From Aliidiomarina soli (GTDB lineage Bacteria; Pseudomonadota; Gammaproteobacteria; Enterobacterales; Alteromonadaceae): a stretch of 64,000 bases of DNA. The first letter of the stretch is position 1, and every line of letters begins with the position of its first letter. The stretch lies in the NCBI RefSeq assembly GCF_003986975.1, contig NZ_PIPO01000003.1, positions 248,001 to 312,000 on the forward strand. The letters are read 5' to 3'. Position numbers and translations under genes: made by a program. The notes beneath the pieces were generated by a model that saw only the letters and a program-made list of their open reading frames with translations, was not told the DNA's origin and ran no database searches. Positions 56,652 to 64,000 of the stretch are shown here, piece by piece.

Positions 56652-59123
56652 TTACGCAGCGTCTTGCTTAGCCGCCTGTTGCTTTTCAAAGTGCTCGCGG
56701 GCACCACGGCCAGCCAACAGATCTTCGTGTGCGAAGTCGTCGACGTTAATCACATTGAGGCGACCTTCTTCAGCACGTTCCAGCAGAGCAGCTTCGTCGG
56801 CATTAATAACGCCCAACTCAAGACCTTTCTTAGCCAGTTGATCCAGCTGAGTAAAGGTAAAGCGTTGTTTTGCTGCTTTACAGATTGTGTCATACAGAGG
56901 CTCAACCGCGATGATATCGCGCAGTACTTTCTCAACATAGCCGTACTGGCCACGCTCAGACAGGAACTGGCCTTCACCAAGACGCTCACGCGCATCGTTC
57001 GGGCTCATCAGCAAACGCGCTACTTTGTGATCCAGTTTGTCGCTAGGTGCTTTCGCGATGCGACCAAATGGATACATAATAGCTTTTAGCATGGAGCCAA
57101 CGCCGCCAAAGTTATCAAGCATGGCTAACTGGCTTTCCTGCAGCTTGTGCAGGGTATCCTGCATCGCCCAATGTACGAACGGCAGATCTTCTTTCTGACG
57201 CCCTTCGTCTTCAAAGCGCTTAAGTACCGCAGAACCCAGGTAGAGGTAACTTAGCATGTCACCTAAACGAGCCGATACACGCTCTTTACGTTTCAGTGAA
57301 CCACCTAATACACCCATGGCGACGTCAGACATCAGTGCCAGGTTAGAGCTGAAGCGAGTCAGCTGCTTGTAGTAAGCCTTGGTTGAGTCACTGGTTGGCG
57401 CTTTGATGAACACACTGCCACCGAAGCCAAAGCACAGTGAACGAACGAAGTTCGACATCACAAAGCCGATATGGCCGAAGACTGCTTTGTCGAAACGACG
57501 CAGACCTTCTTTACCATTTTCATGGTGCGCAGCTTCCATTTCTTCCAGTACGAAAGGATGGCAGCGGATTGCGCCCTGACCATAAATCATCATGTTACGG
57601 GTCAGGATATTGGCACCTTCCACGGTAATCGCCACTGGCGTACCCTGGTAACCACGGCCCAGATAGTTATTCGGACCTAAACAGATACCTTTACCGCCGT
57701 GGATGTCCATAGCGTCGTTCATTGCGGTACGCAGTTTTTCGGTCATGTGGTACTTAGCAATGGCAGAAATTACCGATGGTTTCTCACCCAGGTCGATACC
57801 TGTGGTTGACAGTTTAGTCACTGAGTCCATCAGGTAGGCGTTACCACCTAAACGAGCCAGCGCCTCTTCAACACCTTCCATTTTACCGATAGGCAGCTTG
57901 AACTGACGACGAATGCGAGAGTACGCGCCGGTCACCAGAGCAAGTGATTTAGCACCACCGGCTGAGTTCGACGGCAAGGTAATCGCACGGCCGACTGATA
58001 AACATTCGACCAGCATACGCCAGCCTTTACCAGCCATTTCCTGACCACCAATAATGTAGTCAAGCGGGATGAATACGTCGTTACCACGGATCGGGCCGTT
58101 ATGGAACGGCACGTTTAATGGGAAGTGGCGACGACCAATTTCCATACCTTTGGTATCACGGGGTAACAGCGCTGCGGTAATACCGAGTTCTTTCTTATCG
58201 CCAATCAGGCCATCCGGGTCGTACATTTTGAATGCCAGACCAACAACCGTAGCGATAGGCGCCAGCGTAATGTAGCGCTTGTTGAAGTTGAGCTTAATAC
58301 CCAGTATTTCTTCGCCATTGAATTCGCCTTTACAGACAACACCGCTGTCTGGAATCGCACCGGCATCTGAACCCGCTTCCGGACTGGTCAGAGCAAAACA
58401 CGGGATTTCTTCACCGGTAGCCAGGCGTGGCAGATAATGGTCTTTTTGCTGTTGCGTACCATAGTGTTGTAGCAACTCGCCCGGACCTAATGAGTTAGGT
58501 ACACCGACCGTTGACGCCAGTACTGTACTAACACCAGCCAGCTTTTGCAGCACACGGGACTGTGCATACGCAGAAAACTCAAGGCCACCATATTCTTTCT
58601 TGATGATCATGGCGAAGAATTTGTGCTCGCGCAGATACTGCCATACGTCTTCCGGCATATCAGCAAGTTCGTGGGTTGCTTCCCAGTCGTTCAGCATGGC
58701 GCAAATTTCTTCGCATGGGCCATCCAGGAATGCTTGCTCTTCAGCGCTAAGGCGCGGAGCAGGGATGTTATGCAGAGTTTTCCAGTCAGGAGACCCGCGG
58801 AAAATCTCGCCGTCCCACCAGACAGTACCAGCATCGATAGCGTCTTTTTCAGTGGCCGACATTTCCGGCATGATTTTGCGGTACATCGCCAGAATTGGTT
58901 TGGTCATCACGTTTTTGCGGACAAAACCTAAGTTCAGAGGCACTAACAGCACAGCTGCAATAATCCACAGTACAGTTAACGTGGTGTTGCCAAAAATACT
59001 TAACCCCGTTGCGATGCCAAGCATAACAAGGGTACCTAAGGTGAATACTCGCAGTGAACTGCGATGATAAATCAACGCGCCAAGCACAAGCAGGGTAGCG
59101 ATGATCCAAATTGCGACACTCAT
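56652..59123 (-). CDS. fadE: Acyl-CoA dehydrogenase FadE (long form)
   Basis: FadE catalyses the first, FAD-linked oxidation step of fatty-acid beta-oxidation. The 823-residue long form has two N-terminal helices ([31 protein letters not shown]). The acyl-CoA dehydrogenase domain contains [60 protein letters not shown] and [23 protein letters not shown], and a FadE-specific C-terminal region completes it. ATG 59123 has TGGAG eight bases upstream. The frame to 59174 passes through the operator and is rejected. A FadR-like site overlaps the leader. Confidence 0.95.
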   Translation of the reverse strand: MSVAIWIIATLLVLGALIYHRSSLRVFTLGTLVMLGIATGLSIFGNTTLTVLWIIAAVLLVPLNLGFVRKNVMTKPILAMYRKIMPEMSATEKDAIDAGTVWWDGEIFRGSPDWKTLHNIPAPRLSAEEQAFLDGPCEEICAMLNDWEATHELADMPEDVWQYLREHKFFAMIIKKEYGGLEFSAYAQSRVLQKLAGVSTVLASTVGVPNSLGPGELLQHYGTQQQKDHYLPRLATGEEIPCFALTSPEAGSDAGAIPDSGVVCKGEFNGEEILGIKLNFNKRYITLAPIATVVGLAFKMYDPDGLIGDKKELGITAALLPRDTKGMEIGRRHFPLNVPFHNGPIRGNDVFIPLDYIIGGQEMAGKGWRMLVECLSVGRAITLPSNSAGGAKSLALVTGAYSRIRRQFKLPIGKMEGVEEALARLGGNAYLMDSVTKLSTTGIDLGEKPSVISAIAKYHMTEKLRTAMNDAMDIHGGKGICLGPNNYLGRGYQGTPVAITVEGANILTRNMMIYGQGAIRCHPFVLEEMEAAHHENGKEGLRRFDKAVFGHIGFVMSNFVRSLCFGFGGSVFIKAPTSDSTKAYYKQLTRFSSNLALMSDVAMGVLGGSLKRKERVSARLGDMLSYLYLGSAVLKRFEDEGRQKEDLPFVHWAMQDTLHKLQESQLAMLDNFGGVGSMLKAIMYPFGRIAKAPSDKLDHKVARLLMSPNDARERLGEGQFLSERGQYGYVEKVLRDIIAVEPLYDTICKAAKQRFTFTQLDQLAKKGLELGVINADEAALLERAEEGRLNVINVDDFAHEDLLAGRGAREHFEKQQAAKQDAA

Positions 59124-59141
59124 GTTGTTTACTCCAGTTTT

Positions 59142-59154
59142 GAGGTCTGACCAG
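59142..59154. promoter_or_regulatory. FadR-like operator upstream of fadE
   Basis: On the minus strand CTGGTCAGACCTC, with A before it (ACTGGTCAGACC), matches the FadR consensus. It is 19 bases ahead of the fadE start. It is identical to the site at 54469-54481. Repression relieved by long-chain acyl-CoA would be expected if FadR binds. Confidence 0.7.
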
Positions 59155-59323
59155 TACCCTCCAAGGTAGATCAAAGCCGACCAGTTTGCAAGTTTACCAA
59201 CCTCTGCTAAGGGAATTTTTTCTGCTTAAAACACTCGAAGCTATAACTTGGAGAGATTTAGCGATTACTGCTACGCTAAAATCACGCTGGTATTCAGCTA
59301 TCTGACTGATGGGAAAACACTTT

Positions 59324-60067
59324 ATGAAGCGACTTCAACACTGGTCAATTGCCGCGCTTGGCGGCGTAATGTTAACGGGCTCGACCTTAAGCTGGGCGGC
59401 AGAAGATGATGCGGAGGCTTCTGCCGGAGCCGAAACCTTGGCCTATGAAGCCAGCTATGTGCTAACGCGTCGAGGCTCGGAGCGTGGCGATGCCTCACGC
59501 ATTCTGGAACAGTTAGACGATGGCACATGGCGCTATTACACAGTGACCAGTGCGTCGTTGCTGTTTTTGTCAGATCATCGTGAGAATGAAACTATATTTC
59601 GTATGCAGGACGGGCGGGTGGTGCCTGAGTCATTTGAGTATTCCCGCAGCGGTACCGGATCGGATCGGGCGTTGAATGTACGCTTCGATCGCGAGAACGA
59701 ACGTATTGTGGATGCCAGCGGCAATGAAGTAGATATTGAATGGGACGCTGACCTGCTGGACCCGAACGCCGTCCTCCACCAACTGCAACTGGATGTTGCT
59801 GGAGGCGATGACAGCTGGATGTATTCACTGGTCGATGAGAAAGGGAATCAGCGTGACTATGAGTTTGCCCGAGTCAAAACGGAAACCCTGAATTTACCCT
59901 ATGGCGAGGTCGAAGCGATTCGCATCGATCGGGTGCGTGAAAGCGACCGCCGGCAGACGTATTTCTGGTTTGCACCCGAGTTAAATTACACCATGGTGCG
60001 GATGCAGCAGATAAAAGAAGGCAAAGAGCAGGCGCAGATCGAATTAACCAACCTGCAATTTGAGTAA
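59324..60067 (+). CDS. DUF3108 exported protein
   Basis: The 247-residue product has a signal peptide (MKRLQHWSIAALGGVMLTGSTLSWAAE) and the DUF3108 beta-rich domain (YEASYVLTRRGSERGDASRILEQLDDGTWRYYTVTSAS ... YFWFAPELNYTMVRMQQIKEGKEQAQIELTNLQ). It is found next to purN/purM in many gammaproteobacteria, as here in convergent orientation. Function is unknown and probably envelope related. The ATG at 59324 fits the signal peptide better than the ATG at 59309. Confidence 0.87.
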   Translation: MKRLQHWSIAALGGVMLTGSTLSWAAEDDAEASAGAETLAYEASYVLTRRGSERGDASRILEQLDDGTWRYYTVTSASLLFLSDHRENETIFRMQDGRVVPESFEYSRSGTGSDRALNVRFDRENERIVDASGNEVDIEWDADLLDPNAVLHQLQLDVAGGDDSWMYSLVDEKGNQRDYEFARVKTETLNLPYGEVEAIRIDRVRESDRRQTYFWFAPELNYTMVRMQQIKEGKEQAQIELTNLQFE

Positions 60068-60097
60068 AAGTCGCACGAGGAAAGCAGGGTAGCGGCT

Positions 60098-60760
60098 TTA
60101 ATCAGCCGCATACCCTTGTAAGCCAAGTAACTGACCATCGAGCATCACGCCTTCCTCGGTTAGCTGTAAACGCTCAGCACAGAACCATCTGGCCACTAAC
60201 GGGTAAATCCGATATTCCTGCTCATGCACGCGGGCCTGCAGGTCGTCAATGTCATCACCTTCGAATACAGGGACTTTGGCCTGCAGTATGACCGGGCCGC
60301 CGTCGAGTTCCTGGGTAACAAAATGAACACTGACACCATGTTCTTTGTCACCCGCTTCTAACGCACGTTGATGAGTATGAATACCTTTGTATTTTGGTAG
60401 TAGCGACGGGTGGATGTTGAGCAACCGCCCGTTGAATGCATTGACAAAGACAGGGCTAAGAATACGCATAAAACCGGCCAGAATAACCAAATCCGGCTGA
60501 TAACCCGCCACCAGTTCGGTCAACCGCTCATCATAAGCTTCACGGGTCGCAAAGTCCTTATGCGGCAGGCTTTCAGCGAGGATACCGAGCGCTTCTGCTT
60601 TCGCCAGCCCGGCGGCGTCCGCGCGATTACTAATAACCGCGATAACATCCGCGTTGATGCTGCCGTTTTTGCAATGCTCAGCCAGATTCACCATATTGCT
60701 ACCGGACCCCGAAATCAGGATCACGATGCGTTTTCTACGTGCTGTGGACGAATCAGTCAT
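60098..60760 (-). CDS. purN: Phosphoribosylglycinamide formyltransferase
   Basis: PurN transfers formyl from 10-formyl-THF to GAR in purine synthesis. The 220-residue product has VLISGSGSNMVNLAEHC for phosphate binding, ILAGFMRILSPVFVNAFNGRLLNIHPSLLPKYKG with the catalytic Asn-x-His pair, HGVSVHFVTQELDGGPVI with the catalytic Asp, and HEQEYRIYPLVARW. It lies 3 bp after the purM stop, in one operon. Confidence 0.96.
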   Translation of the reverse strand: MTDSSTARRKRIVILISGSGSNMVNLAEHCKNGSINADVIAVISNRADAAGLAKAEALGILAESLPHKDFATREAYDERLTELVAGYQPDLVILAGFMRILSPVFVNAFNGRLLNIHPSLLPKYKGIHTHQRALEAGDKEHGVSVHFVTQELDGGPVILQAKVPVFEGDDIDDLQARVHEQEYRIYPLVARWFCAERLQLTEEGVMLDGQLLGLQGYAAD

Positions 60761-60763
60761 TAT

Positions 60764-61813
60764 TTATTTACTACCATTAATGACAACCAGCTCGTCATCC
60801 GCTGAAGCCGCTTCAATATGGCCGATAACCCAGGCATTTTCACCTTCGCTATTGAGCTTGGCGACCACCGCGTCTTTACTTTCGGCCGGTACCGCAATCA
60901 CCAGGCCAACGCCACAGTTGAAGGTACGGTACATTTCGCGCTGGTCGATATTGCCGGCTTCCTGCAGCCAGTTGAAAACACTGGGCCACTGCCAGCTGGA
61001 GCCATCGATGACCGCTTTAGTGCCGTCCGGCAGAACACGAGGGATATTTTCCCAGAAGCCGCCACCAGTAATATGGGAAATCGCATGGATCGGCTGCTCA
61101 GCCATTAAAGCCAGCACTGACTTCACATAGATACGGGTTGGTTCGAGCAGATGCTCTACCAAAGGCTTACCATCTAACGGTTGGTTTAAGTCAGCGCCGC
61201 TGACTTCCAGTACCTTGCGGATCAATGAATAGCCATTGGAGTGCGGGCCGCTGGAACCCACAGCAATTAAGGCGTCACCCGGTGCAACTTTGCTACCGTC
61301 AATGACCTCAGATTTTTCAACCACACCGACGCAGAAGCCGGCGATGTCATAATCGCCGCTTTGGTACATACCAGGCATTTCTGCGGTTTCCCCGCCAATC
61401 AATGCACAGCCTGCGCGGACACAGCCTTCACCGATTCCAGTCACGACATCCGCAGCCACATCGACATCCAGCTTGCCAGTGGCGTAGTAATCGAGGAAGA
61501 ACAGCGGTTCAGCACCCTGCACAATTAAGTCGTTGACGCACATCGCGACCAGATCGATGCCCACGGTATCGTGTTTACCAGCTTCAATGGCCAGACGTAA
61601 TTTAGTTCCGACGCCGTCGGTACCAGAGACTAACAGCGGCTCTTTATACTTGGATGGCAGCTCACATAAAGCACCGAAACCACCGATATTGCCTTTAACT
61701 TCAGGGCGAGCAGTGCGCTTGGTGACGCCTTTGATGCGCTCTACCAATGCGTTTCCGGCGTCGATATCAACGCCTGCGTCTTTATAACTTAACGATTTTT
61801 TTTGCTCGCTCAC
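60764..61813 (-). CDS. purM: Phosphoribosylformylglycinamidine cyclo-ligase (AIR synthetase)
   Basis: PurM closes the imidazole ring of aminoimidazole ribonucleotide using ATP. The 349-residue product has [22 protein letters not shown] at the N-terminus, [67 protein letters not shown] and [19 protein letters not shown]. The start is GTG at 61813, with GAGG seven bases upstream, rather than a TTG at 61828. A consensus PurR box is not visible upstream. Confidence 0.96.
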   Translation of the reverse strand: MSEQKKSLSYKDAGVDIDAGNALVERIKGVTKRTARPEVKGNIGGFGALCELPSKYKEPLLVSGTDGVGTKLRLAIEAGKHDTVGIDLVAMCVNDLIVQGAEPLFFLDYYATGKLDVDVAADVVTGIGEGCVRAGCALIGGETAEMPGMYQSGDYDIAGFCVGVVEKSEVIDGSKVAPGDALIAVGSSGPHSNGYSLIRKVLEVSGADLNQPLDGKPLVEHLLEPTRIYVKSVLALMAEQPIHAISHITGGGFWENIPRVLPDGTKAVIDGSSWQWPSVFNWLQEAGNIDQREMYRTFNCGVGLVIAVPAESKDAVVAKLNSEGENAWVIGHIEAASADDELVVINGSK

Positions 61814-61977
61814 AGCTGGTCCTCGCAATACTTGGGTGTAGGTTGTGCGGTTGCTGTCGTGGCTGAAACAAGAATCAGCTCAGCCAGTTCAACGGGGTGG
61901 AATTTGGCGCGTATTTTAACAGCATTTTTTTCCAGCGGCTACTTGCGCAAACAAGGGAAAGCGCGTCAAATAGCAGT

Positions 61978-63090
61978 ATGACTATGATCCGTCTCGCATC
62001 CTTAGCTGATGTACCCGCCTTAGCGACCCTTGAAGCCCAGAGTTTTCCCTACGACGCTTTAAGCGAACGCAGTTTTCGTCGCTTTATTAAATTGGGCGAA
62101 GCGGAAGTATGGGTGTTGGATAATCAGGGGAGTCTGCTTGGTTACGCCATTATGCTGTACCGTCAGGCGACCAAACTGGCGCGGATGTACTCCTTTGCAA
62201 TTGAACAAAGCCAGCGTCGGCAAGGGCATGGCAGCCGTCTGCTGACTCATATGGAGCGCTTAGCTCAGCGTGAGCACAGTTTATTTATGCGGCTCGAAGT
62301 AAAAGCCGACGACAACGAAGCGCTGAGTTTCTTTCATCAGCGTGGTTATCAGGATATTGGCCTCAAGAATGATTACTTTGATGACCATTCCGCCGCCTGT
62401 GTGCTGCAAAAGCAGCTGCATTTCTTTGATAGCGAGCGCTTACCGCGACAAGTTCCTTATTTAACTCAGACCACCCCGTTTACCTGTGGTCCCGCCAGCC
62501 TGCTGATGGCGATGAAGTATTTTGGTTATCCGCTGCATAACCCGGAACTGGAAGAACTTGAGCTGTGGCGCGAAGCGACCACCATTTATATGACGTCGGG
62601 GCACGGAGGATGCGGCCCGCACGGCCTGGCCCGGGCCGCGCACAAACGCGGCATGGCGGTTGAACTGTGGATAAGCCAGCCCGGCCCGGTATTGCTGGAT
62701 TCGGTGCGAAATAATAGCAAGCGCGAAGTGATGATTAAAATCCAACAGGCTGATATTGAAGCACTGGAGCGGGCCAGAGTGCCGGTGCATGTCAGTGACT
62801 ACTACATGACCCAGTTGGAACAGGATCTGGAGCAGGGTAAGCTGGTCATTACGCTTATCAGCACCTATCAGTTTGATCAGTTTAAAGCTCCGCACTGGGT
62901 CCTGATCACGGCCATTGATGATGACTTTGTCTATATCAATGACCCCGATGAAGACGATACACCCTGGCAAAGCCCGGCCGCTCGTCAGTACTTACCCATC
63001 CCACGGGAAATCTTTTCCCGTGCATTCGGCTATGGCAGCAAACGTTTACGTGCGGCCGTAGTTTTAGGTCAGGGCATGTTGCCCGATTGA
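61978..63090 (+). CDS. GNAT acetyltransferase fused to C39-like peptidase domain (DUF3335-type)
   Basis: The 370-residue two-domain protein has an N-terminal RimI-like GNAT domain (about 3-147; acetyl-CoA loop QSQRRQGHGSRLL at ~78-90 and ALSFFHQRGYQDIGLKNDYF). The C-terminal papain-like C39 domain has Cys170 in TTPFTCGPASLLMAM, His306 in APHWVLITAID and Asp322 in YINDPDE, a full triad. Such fusions usually travel with a RimK-like ATP-grasp ligase, suggesting peptide tailoring. No such gene is within this window. ATG 61978 begins the GNAT domain. An in-frame start at 61897 adds an unrelated tail. Confidence 0.88.
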   Translation: MTMIRLASLADVPALATLEAQSFPYDALSERSFRRFIKLGEAEVWVLDNQGSLLGYAIMLYRQATKLARMYSFAIEQSQRRQGHGSRLLTHMERLAQREHSLFMRLEVKADDNEALSFFHQRGYQDIGLKNDYFDDHSAACVLQKQLHFFDSERLPRQVPYLTQTTPFTCGPASLLMAMKYFGYPLHNPELEELELWREATTIYMTSGHGGCGPHGLARAAHKRGMAVELWISQPGPVLLDSVRNNSKREVMIKIQQADIEALERARVPVHVSDYYMTQLEQDLEQGKLVITLISTYQFDQFKAPHWVLITAIDDDFVYINDPDEDDTPWQSPAARQYLPIPREIFSRAFGYGSKRLRAAVVLGQGMLPD

Positions 63091-63152
63091 AACCGTCTGC
63101 TAAGCTTCTGAAGTAATGCACTTATTATTACTTATTCGAATTGCGAGGCAAC

Positions 63153-63752
63153 ATGGCAAAAGTTCTGGTTCTTTATTATTCAAGTTATGGTCATATCGAA
63201 ACCTTGGCCAATGCGGTGGCAGAAGGCGCCCGTAAGGGTGGCGCGGACGTCGACATAAAGCGCGTTCCTGAACTGGTTCCGGAAGAAGTCGCGAAGAAAT
63301 CTGGCTATAAAGTCGAACAAAGCGCCCCCATAGCGAAGGTCGATGACCTGAAAAACTACGATGCGGTGATCTTCGGTACGCCGACGCGGTTTGGCATGAT
63401 GGCGTCGCAAATGAAAAACTTTCTCGACCAGGCCGGTGGGTTATGGGCGAGCGGATCGCTGATTGGCAAAGTAGGGGGCGTATTTACCTCGACAGGCACT
63501 CAACACGGCGGCCAGGAAAGTACCATTCTTAACTTCCACACCCTGTTATTGCATTTAGGGTTTGTTGTGGTCGGATTGCCGTACAGTTTTGCCGGCCAGT
63601 CGACCATGGATGAGATTAGCGGCGGCAGCCCCTATGGTGCCAGTACCATCGCCGGCGGTGACGGTTCACGTCAGCCATCCGAAAATGAACTCGATGGTGC
63701 TCGTTTTCAGGGTGAACACATCGCAAAAATTGCTAAAAAATTAAGTGCTTGA
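63153..63752 (+). CDS. wrbA: NAD(P)H:quinone oxidoreductase WrbA
   Basis: WrbA is an FMN-dependent two-electron quinone reductase that protects against redox cycling. The 199-residue flavodoxin-like product has [21 protein letters not shown] for FMN phosphate, [62 protein letters not shown] and [24 protein letters not shown]. All are hallmark WrbA motifs. ATG 63153 follows GAGG at four to five bases. An old-yellow-enzyme gene follows on the same strand. Confidence 0.96.
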   Translation: MAKVLVLYYSSYGHIETLANAVAEGARKGGADVDIKRVPELVPEEVAKKSGYKVEQSAPIAKVDDLKNYDAVIFGTPTRFGMMASQMKNFLDQAGGLWASGSLIGKVGGVFTSTGTQHGGQESTILNFHTLLLHLGFVVVGLPYSFAGQSTMDEISGGSPYGASTIAGGDGSRQPSENELDGARFQGEHIAKIAKKLSA

Positions 63753-63804
63753 GGCACGTTAAACGACAGTTAGTATTGGATTGAAACAGAACTCAGGAGA
63801 GTCC

Positions 63805-64000
63805 ATGTCAGAAGTATTTAAGCACGCGACCTTAGGCAATATTGAATTATCAAACCGCTTGGTGGTAGGCCCCATGACCCGCATCAGTGCAGAGCATGAA
63901 GGCGAACCCACAGAGCTAATGGAAGATTACTACACAAGGTTCGCGGATGGTGGTTTCGATCTTATCATCAGTGAAGGCGTGTACACCGACCGCAAAGCCA
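63805..64000 (+). CDS. NADH:flavin oxidoreductase / old yellow enzyme family (partial)
   Basis: The first 65 residues are present. MSEVFKHATLGNIELSNRLVVGPMTR... has the N-terminal FMN-binding strand (LSNRLVVGPMTR) of the OYE TIM barrel, then YYTRFADGGFDLIISEGVYTD. The ribosome site CAGGAGA lies four bases before the ATG. The rest is beyond the window. It probably shares a redox-stress role with wrbA, 52 bp upstream. Confidence 0.85.
   Translation, partial: MSEVFKHATLGNIELSNRLVVGPMTRISAEHEGEPTELMEDYYTRFADGGFDLIISEGVYTDRKA

Noticed and set aside
59309-59323. Longer start for the DUF3108 protein
   Set aside because: It adds five residues before a clean signal peptide and lacks a ribosome site.
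61930-61965. CGCAAAC half of a PurR box near purM
   Set aside because: Only one half-site matches, and it sits more than 110 bp upstream of purM, closer to the GNAT-C39 gene. Not enough to call.

Overview
The window reads as a stretch of chromosome from a marine-type gammaproteobacterium. The order Alteromonadales, and within it Idiomarinaceae, is my best guess. The reasons are the gene orders smc-zipA-ligA, gloB-methyltransferase-rnhA-dnaQ, dnaE-accA-tilS and purM-purN-DUF3108, the use of SMC rather than MukB, and the weight on amino-acid and fatty-acid catabolism (branched-chain keto acid dehydrogenase, AstE, an AbgT-type transporter, FadE). This is inference from gene content only. I see no prophage, insertion sequence, integrase, CRISPR array or rRNA operon. 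The DNA is gene-dense and looks like core genome with a few accessory insertions.

Layout. 1-1173: a partial solute-binding-like protein and a small outer-membrane barrel. 1334-7864: smc-zipA-ligA. 7841-10870: an exported protein, the lytic transglycosylase MltD and glyoxalase II. 10920-15135: the conserved gloB/methyltransferase/rnhA/dnaQ block, interrupted by a four-gene sulfur cassette (TauE-like, rhodanese and two YeeE/YedE halves) that has its own consensus promoter and operator-like dyad. 15117-16887: a TIGR03503-like membrane protein and three identical tRNA-Asp genes. 16999-25401: a PAS chemoreceptor, dnaE-accA-tilS and a diguanylate cyclase. 25746-31419: a patatin phospholipase divergent from an RND efflux pair. 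31429-33371: a DUF599 gene behind a striking structured leader, then astE. 33589-37345: a branched-chain 2-oxoacid dehydrogenase operon. 37484-42983: small genes, a VIT1-type transporter, a cold-shock protein and rlmA. 43133-46563: a reduced poly-gamma-glutamate synthesis operon (pgsB, pgsC and a TIGR04332-like gene). 46574-52746: an SDR, rnhB, argE, an AbgT-type transporter and two tandem outer-membrane barrels. 52856-59123: a 2OG-Fe oxygenase, thioesterases and fadE. 59324-64000: purM/purN, a GNAT-C39 fusion, wrbA and a partial old-yellow-enzyme gene.

The most interesting signals are regulatory. (1) The Shine-Dalgarno sequence and start codon of the DUF599 gene sit in a 19-bp interrupted hairpin. 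The only bulge in it is the Shine-Dalgarno itself. A 17-residue upstream reading frame runs through the hairpin and ends on the start codon, and competing pairings are possible. (2) The sulfur cassette has a perfect TTGACA-N16-TATAAT promoter followed by a TATATTC-N7-GAATATA dyad. (3) An identical FadR-like 13-mer lies upstream of both fadE and a thioesterase gene. (4) The pgs operon leader holds a 12-bp inverted repeat around a 14-bp palindrome. (5) An unexplained strong minus-strand terminator and nested dyads near 55.1 kb suggest a small RNA.

Many starts given here differ from the longest reading frame and were set by Shine-Dalgarno spacing, signal peptides or family length. Each such choice is explained in the entry.
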